NCBI GenBank assembly: GCA_009363875.1
Contig: CM018680.1
Coordinates: forward strand, 63,399,279 to 63,463,278
DNA: 64,000 bases
From: Mikania micrantha
Lineage: Eukaryota; Streptophyta; Magnoliopsida; Asterales; Asteraceae
Direction of reading: 5' to 3'
Below are positions 46,852 to 57,817 of this stretch, piece by piece. The notes below the pieces were generated by a model. The model was given only the letters and a program-made list of their open reading frames with translations. It was not told the origin of the DNA and did not search any database. Position 1 is the first letter of the stretch, and each line of letters starts with the position of its first letter. The translations under genes and the position numbers were made by a program.

Positions 46852-47430
46852 CGCCGTGTGATCCCAAAGTTTCCGTGTGGGATTGTATCATGTGATTAAC
46901 AAAGTCGAATAAGAACAGGTCTTATTACATTATGATAATCGGGTGTAAATGACAAGAATCCCATGAAGTTACGTTATCATGATCATCATTTACTGAAATC
47001 CATGTGTTCCCAAAGTATCTGTGTGGGAATGTTCTCGTGTGTTTAACAAAGTCGAATAAGAACTTGTCTTATTACGTTATGTTAATTATGTGTAAATGAC
47101 AAGAATCCCATGAAGTTACGTTATCATGACCGTCATCTACTGTAAATGATAAGAATCCCATGAAGTTACGTTATCATGATCATCATTTACTAAATCCATG
47201 TGTTCCCAAAGTATCCGTGTGGGAATGTTCTCGTGTGTTTAACAAAGTCGAATAAGAACTTGTCTTATTACGTTATGTTAATTATGTGTAAATGACAAGA
47301 ATCCCATGAAGTTACGTTATCATGACCGTCATTTACTGTAAATGATAAGAATCCCATGAAGTTACGTTATCATGATCATCATTTACTGAATCCATGTGTT
47401 CCCAAAGTATCCATGTGGGAATGTTCTCAT
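46852..47430 (-). repeat. direct repeats in the LTR of W
   Basis: Three to four copies of a 150-200-bp unit, each marked by GTGTTCCCAAAGTATC on the plus strand. Inside them is a roughly 50-bp subunit containing AAGAATCCCATGAAGTTACG that appears five times. Probably slippage or unequal-exchange products inside the LTR. Confidence 0.85.
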
Positions 47431-48156
47431 TTTACAGTTAAGTGTAGATTGTTTAAGTACTTGATCATGTGGAAATAACTACGTGTTATAAGTTTAATCT
47501 CATAACTAAGTTATTATAATGTGTTGATGATTAAGAATTATCTTATCATAATCATATGAGTTTCCCTGTTATCTCATAATCATACAAGCATGCATACAAT
47601 GATAATCGATAATAAACAATTTAATATTATCAAATCAAAGTATAAATAACATGTTAAGCAAACTTTTAAATAAATAAAAGCAAACATGTTTCTCAGCCCC
47701 GAGAGTTAAAATCAGTAAAGATTTAAAGTAAAAGGGGCATATGAACTCACCTTGTAGTTGTTGTGTTTGACTTAGCTTAAACAAGAATGCACGCGCTCTT
47801 GATTGTACTTGAGTGTATTTTCACGATCCTGTATTGATTTCATGATGTTTATAACTTATTAGTATGAATTATAGGGATTTTATGTGTATGTATGTGTTAG
47901 CCATAAACTTTGGCCAACACTCAAAGTCTTCGGTCTCTGTTGGCCCATCTTTATTTGTTATTGATTCTTGTAATCCATAGACCTTATTTGATTTATTCTT
48001 GTCTTATCTAGTTTGTATTAAAGCCTATTTGTAGTTTCATGAAGTCATGTTATAAGTTACAAGACTTTGTTGCAAAAATTGCCGTTTTGGTAGTAATCCC
48101 TTGGTTATCATACATATTAGTGTTGAGTTAAAGAGTTACAATAGTTCTTTAGTCAT

Positions 48157-49045
48157 GTGGGCCAACAAATTAAGTTGGGCCAATGATATTGGGTGTTGAA
48201 TCATAAAGGCCTTGCCAAAGGTTACAAGAGCTAGAGTTCAAGTGGCTTGGTGGGCCCTGATTGGGCCTCTAAGGAATTTATTGGGCCCAAGGTGGGCCTA
48301 GGCAATATTTGTTGGGCCTAGAGTCATATAGGGCTGTAGGAATCGAAAGTGGGCCAGAAATAGGTTGTTGGCCAAGTTAATGACAAAGTGGCTCCATAGT
48401 GAAGACAAAGGCCTCAAAATGGGCTTTGAATCAGTTTTCTGTGGGCCTCGGGTAGATTTTGATGGGCCCAATGGGTTTTGTCTCGGGCCTTTGCCAAAAG
48501 GGTTCATGGGCCAAGCTGGGCCCTGTTTACTCGGGCTGAAACAGTTGCGGGCCTAAAATTTGGTTTATTGGCCAAAATCTTGGCCTTGGGCCAAAAGCAG
48601 TGGGCCTTGGACCATAAACTGTGGGCCTTGAGCCCTTCCTTTCCTGTGGGGCCTTCCAAGAGTAAATGGATCAGTTGTAAAGGTATTGGGCCTGGTGGGA
48701 TGATGTGGGCCTAGCATATGGTGTTTGGGCCCAACTAAATGGACTAGATGTAATCTTGACTATTACTATGACTAAGGTTTTATATGGCCACATCTGTTTC
48801 TTGAGCTAATCAATCTCAAACCAATTAAAAACTTTAAAAAAAAAAAGTGGGCTGAATAAAAGGATTGCTGGGCCTAAAGAAAAACAGTTGGGCCGAGGAT
48901 GGTCATGTGGGCCGAAAGCCATTTAGGCCAAATCTGTAAATATGATCCCAAAAGAGTGGTCTGGTCTCAAGTCATTGTGTTGGGCCATATTTCATGTTGG
49001 GCCTAGACATTCGAATGGGGTCAAGAATCATCTGTTGGGCCAAAT
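48157..49045. repeat. TGGGCC-rich island in the LTR of W
   Basis: I count about 24 copies of TGGGCC (plus strand) in 890 bp, where chance would give fewer than one. TGGGCC/GGCCCA is the core of plant site II elements bound by TCP transcription factors. All copies have the same orientation. It lies in the presumed transcribed part of the LTR rather than upstream of the TATA-like element, which weakens a simple promoter reading. Confidence 0.8.
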
Positions 49046-50051
49046 TACTGAACATGGCCACACACTTTTGAGGCAAATAGCATGTATCTCACGAGTAAGT
49101 GTTAGGTCATTTGCAAAGCTTGAAAGGATGGGGATGACCACATGGTTCAGTCATGGATCTGTTAAGCTGAGTGACTTAGTCCACGAATGAACCAGTGGCG
49201 ACTGAAGCCTTGACCTGCGAATGGCTAGCGAATGAAAGTTGGTCAAGTGATTCGGAGAATGAAGGGGGGGGTGGCCGGCGAATGGTAGCAGCGGCGAATG
49301 AGGGTAGCTTGGCGTATGAGAGGTGGCCGAAGGAGGGGGTGTTGGCGAATGAAGGTGGTCCAGTCGGCCTTTGGCCATTCGACCAGGCCATTCGGCCGTA
49401 GGGTGGTTGATTCGGCCATTCGCGACCCAGGTACTCCCCATGGTTCCTAGTGTGGTGTGTAGTGATGTTCCATGTTAGTGTCATGCAGAGGGGTGTTTTC
49501 GGGGTTGTAGGACTTGAAGGAGAGGGTGTAGAACCGGTGGAAATGAGGTTTGCACAAAAAGGGTATAAAACCCTAATTTTCGCTATGTTTCACAGCTGGT
49601 TACCTCGTTTTTCAGTGGTGATAAGCTTAGATCTGTTGTACTTTCGTGTAGAGGATGTCGAGGGCTACGCGTGGGCGAAAGAATCACTCAAATCGGGTGA
49701 GAAACGAGGGAGATATGGATGAGAGAAGGTTGGAAATGGTGGGTGTTTCTTGAAACCGGAAATAGGGTTTTTGAGTGGAGAAGATGAAGTGAAAAGTGAG
49801 GGAATCACCTCATTTAAGTGTATTTATACTCCGAGGGTGTTCGGGTTCGTTTTAGTTGCTCGGTTCGCGTTTTTGTTACGTTCCGGAAAATTACGCGTAA
49901 TTTAAATGGATTTAAATAAAAGGAATTTAATTTAATTATTTTGATGAGTTTCAAAATTGTAAAAATGTTATTTATTTGATTTTATTAAATTATTTTCGTT
50001 CGTGACGTGTTTTCGTTTTCGTTTCGTCAGATCGCGTATCCTTCGCGCGTA

Positions 50052-50184
50052 ATTCGTTCGAATCGTCACCCGAACGAATACGATGATGGTTTTGCTTTCT
50101 GACTTTTGTTTTCTACTTTTCAGTCATTATTTCAGAACTCTAAACTCACAAATATGTTTGTGTGAATCGTCACTCACGCAAACA
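50052..50184 (-). promoter_or_regulatory. pair of GTGACGAT-loop hairpins in U3 of W
   Basis: In element sense: hairpin 1 (50155-50184) with stem TGTTTGCGTGA and TCACACAAACA; hairpin 2 (50052-50079) with stem ATTCGTTCG and CGAACGAAT. Both have loop GTGACGAT, and the loops are 104 bp apart. Hairpin 1 has TTTG/CAAA where the others have TTCG/CGAA, a paired change that keeps the stem. Confidence 0.77.
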
Positions 50185-50612
50185 CACTGTCAGTTCGTCA
50201 TTCTGAAATAACACTGCATTAATGTTTTAAATTGTGTTTCCTCACTGTCGAACTCAACTATACATCATAATTTCACATTGTTTCTGTACTGACGTGTCGG
50301 TCATCTGATTCCTGTCATCTGTGAACATCAGATCGCAACCGATATGTTTCTGAATATTGTTTGAATACCATTGTTTCTCGTGATTTGTTGTGTTAACTGT
50401 AATTAAGTTTTCACTTAATAAACACAACTAATGTTTCAAATGTACGTTGTACTTAATGTATTTAAGTATATACGAAAATACGTACAACGGTTTCTTGTAT
50501 TTAGGATTCTGTTAATACAAGTACTGTTCAAACTTACGTATGTACACAAAGAATAAAGTGAAAGTACACATACCGTACGGGCTTGCCGGACGATCTGGTA
50601 CTTGCTGTTACA

Positions 50613-50622
50613 GTCTCCCCTT
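50613..50622 (-). other. polypurine tract of W
   Basis: AAGGGGAGAC in element sense, directly before the LTR start. Identical to that of X. Confidence 0.88.
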
Positions 50623-50666
50623 GTTAAAGAAATTTCGTCCCGAAATTTAAGCATCAAAGTCGGGTT

Positions 50667-52807
50667 TCAATTCTCGAACAGATGGGGATACATTGCTTTC
50701 ATGTTGTCCTCGCGTTCCCAGGTAAACTCTGGTCCACGCTTGGAGTTCCATCGAACCTTTACAATAGGGATACGACTTCGTTTCAGTCTCTTGACTTCAC
50801 GTTCCATAATTTCTACAGGTTCTTCAATGAAATGTAGTTGTTCATCAATTTGTATCTCTTCCAATGGTATGATCAATGTTTCATCTGCTAGACACCTCTT
50901 GAGATTTGATACATGGAACACATCGTGTACTCCACTGAGTTCATCAGGGAGTCTAAGTCTGTATGCCACAGGACCTATGCGTTGAGTAATCTCAAACGGT
51001 CCGACATACCGAGGTGCTAGTTTGCCTTTAGCCCCAAAACGAACTACGCCTTTCCATGGGGACACTTTCAGCATGACTCGGTCACCCACATCGAATTCCA
51101 AAGGCTTGCGCCGTTTGTCTGCGTAACTCTTTTGGCGGCTACGTGTTGCTTGTAACCGTCGTTGTATCTGGGCTATCTTATCAGTAGTTTCCTGAATAAG
51201 TTCAGGCCCAGTTATTCTGTTGTCTCCCACTTCGGTCCAACAAATTGGAGACCGACATTTTCTACCGTAGAGTGCTTCAAAAGGAGCACATCCAATGCTG
51301 CTGTGCTAGCTATTGTTGTAGGAGAACTCAATGAGTGGTAAATGTGTGTCCCAACTTCCACCGAAGTCTAGGATGCATGTTCTCAACATATCCTCTAGGG
51401 TTTGAATAGGGCGCTCGCTTTGTCCATCCGTTTGTGGATGATAAGCAGTGCTCAAGTTAACACTTGTCCCTAAGGATTGTTGTAATGATTGCCAGAACCG
51501 CGAAGTGAATCGACTGTCCCGGTCGGAGATAATAGATAATGGCACGCCGTGTCTTACTACTACCTCATCAATGTATAGTCTTACAAGTTTCTCCATCTTG
51601 TACGTTTCTCTGATCGGCAAGAAATGTGCGGACTTGGTCAATCTATCAATGATGACCCAAATTGAATCATGTCCGCTGGAAGTGCGGGGTAGCTTGGTAA
51701 TGAAATCCATAGCTATTTGTTCCCACTTCCATTGTGGTATTTCTGGTTGTTCCAGCAAACCTGAAGGTTTCTGGCGTTCAGCTTTGACCTTGGCACATGT
51801 GAGACATTTACCAACATAAATGGCAATGTCTTTCTTCATGCCCGGCCACCAATAACATGACCTAAGATCTTGGTACATCTTATCAGCACCGGGGTGAACT
51901 GAATAACGTGTCTTGTGTGCCTCGTCAAGTATGAGTGTTCGAAGTTCATCTACTGCTGGAATCCAAACCCGATCCAGATAGTAAATAACTCCGTCTTGTC
52001 TTGTCTCAAAATGTTTCTCGGCTCCACAATCGAGCTCGCGTTTCAAATTGTCTCTTGCCACTGCTTCTTGTTGTGCCTGTAATATGTGATCTCTCAAACT
52101 TGTTTGCACTGTCATTCCCATGGCACGAACGCGTAAGGGTTTGACTCTTTCCTTCCGACTCAAAGCATCTGCAACAACATTTGCTTTGCCCGGATGGTAT
52201 TTGATCACACAATCGTAATCGTTTAGGAGCTCAACCCAACGTCTCTGTCTCATGTTAAGCTCCTTCTGATCAAATATGTGCTGTAAACTTTTGTGATCTG
52301 TGAAGATAGTGCATTTGGTACCATAAAGGTAGTGTCTCCAAATCTTTAAAGCAAAAACAACAGCTCCCAGTTCAAGATCGTGTGTTGTGTAATTCTTCTC
52401 ATGTATCTTCAGCTGTCGTGAGGCATAAGCAATGACTTTGTCTCGTTGCATCAAAACACATCCGAGTCCCTGATGGGAAGCATCACAATAAACTACAAAG
52501 TCATCACTGCCTTCCGGGAGTGTTAGAATTGGAGCATTGCACAATCTTTGTTTCAGTGTCTGGAATGCCTCTTCTTGTTTATGTGTCCACACAAAAGGTT
52601 CAGACTTTTGTGTGAGTTTGGTGAGGGGCAAGGCTATCTTAGAGAAATTCGAAATGAATCTCCTGTAATAACCTGCCAATCCCAAGAATGATCGGATCTC
52701 TGTCGGTGTTGTAGGCACATCCCAGTTCTTGATCGCTTCTATCTTGGCAGGATCCACATGAATACCATCACTGTTAATCACGTGGCCCAAAAACTGAACT
52801 TCCCTTA
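50667..52807 (-). pseudogene. pol fragment of W (RT 3' end, RNase H, integrase)
   Basis: Starts at the deletion junction with [11 protein letters not shown], i.e. past the reverse transcriptase catalytic residues. RNase H (YCDASHQG) and integrase follow: HHCC finger with [11 protein letters not shown] core (MDFITKL, ISDRDS, SERPIQ). A TAG near 51309 splits it after EFSYNNS, where a Tyr codon is expected. The rest (51230-50667) carries the chromodomain-like tail ([10 protein letters not shown]). Apart from that stop this part is well preserved. Its protein is close to the corresponding part of X. Confidence 0.92.
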
Positions 52808-52948
52808 ACGAAAATACGTACAACGGTTTCTTGTATTTAGGATTCTGTTAATACAAGTACTGTTCAAACTTACGTATGTACACAAAGAATAAAGTGAAAG
52901 TACACATACCGTACGGGCTTGCCGGACGATCTGGTACTTGCTGTTACA
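52808..52948 (-). repeat. 141-bp remnant of the 5' LTR of W
   Basis: Matches the first 141 bp of the 3' LTR (50472-50612) without a difference that I could see. It is followed inward by reverse transcriptase code. Its intact outer end plus the CATAC duplication show that the element inserted with a normal terminus. Confidence 0.95.
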
Positions 52949-54561
52949 CATACTTAGGCATTTGAGCAAGTGCCTCAACAAATGGCAGATTGATGTGCAA
53001 CTGCCTGAACAACTCCAGAAATTTACCATAGTGTTCCTCCAATTTCTGCTTCCTCAACCTGTTGGTGTATGGAACAGGAGGAGTGTAGTCCTTCACTGGT
53101 TCCTTTGCTTGTGTTGTACTAGTTGTGCCTGGCCTGGAATGCACCTCAGCTGTAATCTCAGTCGCGACCTCCTCAATCACTGGCGGAAGAGAAGAAGAAT
53201 GGGAAGCCGGTGGAGGAGGTGCAGTGGTGGATTCATCACTGCTCAATGTGATGACCTTAACATGAGCATTAGGATTTGGCTCAGTGTTACTCGGGAGGCC
53301 ACCTTGTTGCCTTTCAGATAGCAACTTAACAATATGTCCTACCTGATTCTCGATGGCTTGCATCGATACCTTTTGGTTCCTCAACTCTGTCTCATGCTTA
53401 TGAAAACGGTCTTCCATATACTGATTATGTTTATGAGCCAACTGGCTTTGGCTATCGGAGTTAGCTAGCAACTGTACAACCATGTCCTCCAAATTGGATC
53501 GCTTTTCAGGAGCGGGTTGTGACCCATTGCTAGAACCTTGATTTTGGAACTGGTTCTATGGAGGACGAATCTGTGAGGACTGACCGTGAGACTGTTTTGG
53601 AATGGGGGATGCAAATTGAATCTGGGTGGTTGCTGGTTTGTGGTACCAGACTTCTAACAGAAATTTGGGTGATTCCTCCACCCCGGATTATAAGTGTTAC
53701 TGTAGGGATTATTTTGAGACTGAGTTTGGTTGCCCATGTAGTCAACCTGCTCGTGAACGGATTTATCCCTAATCGAACACTCCCCACTATGGTGTGCTCC
53801 CCCACATATCTCACTACAAGATTGGACTTTGTTCACAGAGATCTGCTCAATTTTGTTGGAGAGTGCCTCCAACTGTGCAGTCAAAGCAGTATAGGAATCA
53901 ACCTAATGGACACCCTGCTTGGGTGCCTTGGCTCTCGGGGCCTGTTGAGAATAGCTCTTCCTAGCTGCATTCTCGAGCAATTCAAACTCCTCTCGCGATC
54001 GCTTCGCTCCAAAATATCCACCCGCATAACCGTCAAGCCACTGTCGTCCGCTCACATCGAGACCATTGTAGAAAATCTCGCACTGTCTCCATAATTCTAA
54101 ACCGTGATGTGGGACCTTTCTCATCAAATCTTCTAACCGCTCCCACGCCTCGTAGAACATCTCACCATCATCCTGCTGGAACAAAAGAATCTGAGCTCTC
54201 AGCTTCGCAGTTTTCTCAGGAGAAAGTATTTTTCAAAGAATTTTTCAGACATCTGATTCCAAGTGGTAATACAGCCTGAGGGAAGGGAAATCAGCCATGC
54301 CTTGGCTCGTTCAACAATTGGTCGGGTGATGCTTGGCTCCAATCCTCCAAGTGATGGTTTCGTGAAGTCATAAATCGTCTGGTCATCATCTTGGTCCGCC
54401 ATGGTCATGTCTCCCATGCCAAAGATATTGCCGGTCTCTCCGTCTCCTTCGATGGTATTTGCTGCAATACGGGACCGCTCCCGCAACCTTTGCCGAAAAT
54501 ACCACTCCGATTCCGATCTAGGCTCGACAATGTCCGGCTCGGGGGTTGAGGACATACACAC
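52949..54561 (-). pseudogene. gag of Athila-like element T
   Basis: Starts MCMSSTPEPDIVEP. The retrotransposon gag domain (ITRPIVERAKAWLISLP, WNQMSEKFFEKYF) breaks near 54195 and continues in another frame (EDLMRKVPHHGLELW, FYNGLDVSGRQWLDG). Further stops are at about 53903 and 53650. The last part (from 53492) is open and ends with the conserved LPFVEALAQMPKYV just at the W insertion. One Cys-rich stretch (CSEICGGAHHSGEC) is the zinc knuckle. Several stops look like single substitutions. Confidence 0.87.
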
Positions 54562-54747
54562 TTAATGCACAAACGAGTTACCGAATCAAACCTGTTAAAA
54601 ATAAAAATAAAATAAAATAAAATTTTGAAAAATAAATAAAAACTAAAAATAAAAAATCAAACTAGGGAAATAAATAAATAAATAATAAAAAAATTTACAC
54701 CAACACTAAGCTAAATCACCAACTCTGATTTTTCTTGAAATCACCGT

Positions 54748-54766
54748 GTCCCCGGCAACGACGCCA
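54748..54766 (-). other. primer-binding site of T (Asp tRNA type)
   Basis: TGGCGTCGTTGCCGGGGAC on the minus strand, one change from the Asp-tRNA-type site usual in Athila/Tat elements. It supports the lineage call independently of the proteins. Confidence 0.85.
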
Positions 54767-54772
54767 AAAACT

Positions 54773-55800
54773 TGATGTGCATGAAACTATATATTTTTAA
54801 TTATGGATTTTTCACATAGTTTTTCGTTTTAAAATGGTTTTTACTAGAAACTAAATCCCACACAATAGAAAAGTGTACCTATCGTATAATAATATAGCTT
54901 ATGGTAAGAACCGTATATCAATCCGTGAACACGATATCTCTCAATACTAGACCTTGTCAATGTTTAGCAACAACATGAAAATGTCGGGTTTTGTGAATTT
55001 TAAAACAATAACTAAAAGAAGGTTTTTAAACTAATCTACTGTTTAAGAGAATTGCCTAGATCATGAATCCACTTAGTCTAGTGATGTGATTATTATGAAT
55101 TGGTAAACCAAATGTTGAGCAGATTCCGGCCAAAGATATCTAATCCCATAATCCTTTGGAAAATTAAAATGATAAACATATTCTAATCACCTAAGATTAT
55201 TCTATGAAGCCTAATGTCAAGGTTTCTGTCAAGATTTAATCAAGAATTAGTCATCTATCAAGAATCTTAATTCCACAACTTAAGGAAAATTAATATGACT
55301 TATACACACTAATCACCCTAAGTTGCATAAATTCAACGAAGTCACAATTTCTTCCAACTTACAATCTATGAACATAATCATGCAAATAAGGTCATGGTCG
55401 ACACTACCTCCATTTGGCCCGGCACTGCCTTGCTTTGGCCCGGCATAGACTAGCTTGCACGGTCGTGCTAGGCTTATGCACGGTCGTGCATGGCCTGCAC
55501 TACCATGCATGGCCTAGCACTACGTGGTTGCACGGTCATGCAAGATGGTGCACGGTTGTGCATAGGCCAGCACTGCCATGCATGGCCTAGCACTGCCTGG
55601 TTGCACAGTCATGCAAAGTTGTGCACGGTCATGCATGGGTCGGAACTGCCAGTGCAAGATTTGGCATAACAGTGCGCATCTAGGGATTTGCTCAAAAAAT
55701 GCTGAAATTCCATACAAGGCTTGATTTTCTTCCGAGCAAGGTCGTTTATCCTACGAATTCACAAAAACAATAATTAGGACTATTTGTGAATGAATTTGCA
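54773..55800 (-). repeat. 5' LTR of T (boundaries approximate)
   Basis: The inner end is placed at TGATGTGCATG, six bases from the primer-binding site; TGTGCATG at 54776 is an alternative. The outer end is placed at TTTGCA just before the next LTR. The other LTR is not in the window, so neither end can be verified by comparison. It contains an island of palindromic GCACGGTCGTGC words. Confidence 0.6.
55440..55640. repeat. TGCACGGTCRTGCA-rich island in the LTR of T
   Basis: Six copies of a nearly palindromic 14-mer (TGCACGGTCGTGCA and variants) alternate with GGCCTAGCACTGCC-like and CCATGCATGG words in 200 bp. No fixed period. Function unknown. Confidence 0.7.
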
Positions 55801-56552
55801 TGTTGTTAATGTTAAAACCGGGGGAAATTGAGTTGAATAATATGTATAATTTAATGTATATCAACCAACACTTAGAAGATTTAATGCTTCAGAGCTTTCG
55901 AATACTTGAAGCTTCTAAAGAACAAAAGCTTCCGAAGACACTCCTTAGCATATTCCTTGGACAAAGAATTCCAAGGATAATCATCTGACAAAGACTTTAG
56001 TTGATTACCTTTTATGGTACAAAAGGTGCTGACAACATACATATTGGTCTAATCAAAACCAAGATAACATACCGAGAGTCAGACACAGCACCTTACTTCT
56101 CCTTAGCAGCATTAAATGCAAAAGATTTCCTGAAGACTTTGAAGATCAAAACATTAAATGTCTTTTGTATTTAGCTAGTCTATAAATTGTAATCATTGTA
56201 ATTGAGTGTCTTAGCCTTTTAAGATACTTTAGATATTAGATTAAGCTTTCCTTTATTTGTTTTCTAGTATACCCAATAGATATTCCTAAGAGAATACGAT
56301 TGTGGCCTTGGCTATATAACTTCTCATTGTAACTTGTATCAGTGTGCTTGTTTTGCTGAAAACCTTGTATTCACTTTGAGAGAAATATATCTTTGAGCTT
56401 GAAAATTATTCTTGTGTTCTTACTTGTGTTCGAAGATTATTTAATTACCTTGAGTGTTTGAGAGATCCTTTTAACAGTGATTCCGCATCTGTTAGATTTA
56501 TAGATAGAAATACTTGTGGAGTGTTGTTTGAAGTTAACAACCCGATACAACA
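55801..56552 (+). repeat. copia-type solo LTR 1
   Basis: Ends TGTTGT...ACAACA. A TATA-like GGCTATATAAC near 56310 and the 3' end AACAACCCGATACAACA match the style of the two related LTRs further right. No primer-binding site follows and no copia interior precedes it. No target duplication is visible: TTGCA stands before and ATTTC after. Its left neighbour is the end of T. Confidence 0.68.
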
Positions 56553-57083
56553 ATTTCCATGTCATGTCTGGAATTGATGCCTATAAAAAATATTAATCTC
56601 ATTTATCTCTTTATTGTATATTTACACAGCATAACAATAAAACTTTAAGAAGTAGTATGTGTTATTAAACAATTTATTTTAATGATCAAAATTTCATCAC
56701 CGCTTGAAGCTGTAGTAAGATCGAGTAGATATGTGATTTTCACTTTTCTATTCATATAGAAAATAGTGAAAACCAAATTCTGAAACTCAAAAGACAACAA
56801 TAAATTTAGAATCCTAAGCACAAAAAATAACCTTAGCTAGTGTGTTGATTATGTTCTTCTTGTTTGGATATAAAGTACTAATACGAGACATATTTTACCC
56901 ATATTTGTTGACGGCGTCATATGCTTAAGACATAAAGGAAGAGTCTTAGGTCTAAGTGTAAGGCACCTAAAAATCATGGGTTCTTTTTAAGCAAATTATA
57001 GCATAAATATATTGTTTATGAGGGCTTTATACATATTTTAGGTTTGTTTTGGGCTAGTTTAGGTTGTTTTAGATTAATTTAGG
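56553..57083. other. AT-rich spacer, no gene seen
   Basis: No open frame or RNA gene recognised. Near the end (57030-57083) it contains repeated TTTAGGNTTGTTT words, one of which became the target site of the DNA transposon that follows. Confidence 0.6.
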
Positions 57084-57093
57084 CTTGTTTAAG

Positions 57094-57635
57094 GTATTTT
57101 TTTTTTTAAAATGGGTCTTATTTTATGAAATTGGTTACAAATGAGGTTGGAATTTGTTTTTTCACAAATGGGGTTATCTCTGGCGAAATTGAGGAGAGAT
57201 AAAATGAGGTTGTAGGAGTGTAAGAAGCTGGTACACTTGTAAGCAATAAAAAATCAAATAAACCTCATTTTTGCCACTCCTTGTAACGAAAATAGGTATA
57301 GCATGTACCGGTTTCCTTTTTTGTCACTCTTAGTGGCGAAAATACCCATTTTGCCACTCCTAGTGGCGAAAATACCAATTTTCTCTACTCCTAGTGGCGA
57401 AAATGTTGAAAGCTTGTACAGGTGTCCTTTTTGCCACTACTAGTGGCGAAAAGACCTATATGATTTTTTTATTGCTGACAATTATACTAACTTCTTACAC
57501 CCCTATAATCCAATTTTATCTCTCCTTAATTTCGCCACTACCAATGTAGATAACCCCATTTGTGAAAAAAAAAAAATCAACCCCATTTGTAACCACTTTC
57601 TTAGAATAAGACCCATTTTTTAAAAAAAAAAAAAT
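57094..57635. mobile_element. non-autonomous DNA transposon, Mutator-like (TIR about 150 bp)
   Basis: The first and last 150 bp or so are inverted copies of each other, each containing AAATGGGTCTTATT and GGTTACAAATG. The 10-mer CTTGTTTAAG flanks both sides (57084-57093 and 57636-57645). Long TIRs and a 9-10-bp duplication are the mark of Mutator-like elements. The middle (about 57270-57440) has four to five copies of a unit containing CACTCCTAGTGGCGAAAAT. At 542 bp it has no transposase. Confidence 0.85.
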
Positions 57636-57817
57636 CTTGTTTAAGTCTAGTGTACTTATTCCAGGCATGATGAAATTATTTTTAGTGGCAATTCAATATG
57701 AAAAATATATTTGAGCGACTGAAAATGGGCCTTTGAAGTGAAGCAGTCGAGTTGTGACTAGGGGCCTAATCTTGCGGGCTTTTGGTAAATGGCTATACGA
57801 CACTTTTTGTTCCTATT

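Larger units (their letters stand above)
45888..50612 (-). repeat. 3' LTR of W, 4.7 kb
   Basis: In element sense it starts TGTAACAGCAAGTACC and ends GGCCCGGGGTGTGACA. U3 carries a hairpin pair. A TATA-like GAGTATAAATACAC is at about 49830. Then follow an island of CGAATGGCC words (49190-49430), an island of TGGGCC/GGCCCA (48157-49045), direct repeats of about 190 bp, and an end region similar to LTR X. Very long for a Tekay-like LTR. Short open frames within it look like chance. Confidence 0.93.
45888..52948 (-). mobile_element. Tekay-like element W, internally deleted, with intact target duplication
   Basis: Complete at both ends: CATAC stands directly before 45888 (45883-45887) and directly after 52948 (52949-52953). 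Order on the minus strand: 141 bp of 5' LTR, then an abrupt jump into the middle of reverse transcriptase, RNase H, integrase, polypurine tract, full 3' LTR. The rest of the 5' LTR, the primer-binding site, gag, protease and the first half of reverse transcriptase are gone. It interrupts gag of T. The surviving pol resembles that of X closely. Confidence 0.95.
32649..55800 (-). mobile_element. Ty3/gypsy Athila-like element T, interrupted three times
   Basis: Minus-strand order: LTR, primer-binding site complementary to Asp tRNA, gag, protease, reverse transcriptase, RNase H, integrase. The pieces are 52949-55800, 44560-45887 and 32649-34420. Removing C2 and W restores collinear domains. The integrase is cut after HPQTSGQ by Z. 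The style of reverse transcriptase (FMDDFSVFG) and integrase (WGIDFMG, ISDRGTHF) is that of Athila elements. It is the oldest layer here. Confidence 0.87.

Noticed and set aside
48298..48714. Overlapping short open frames in the W LTR
   Set aside because: Created by the TGGGCC repeats; codons simply reflect the repeated word on both strands.
54600..54720. AT-rich stretch as a matrix attachment site or origin
   Set aside because: Only A/T-rich leader sequence between primer-binding site and gag of T; no specific motif.
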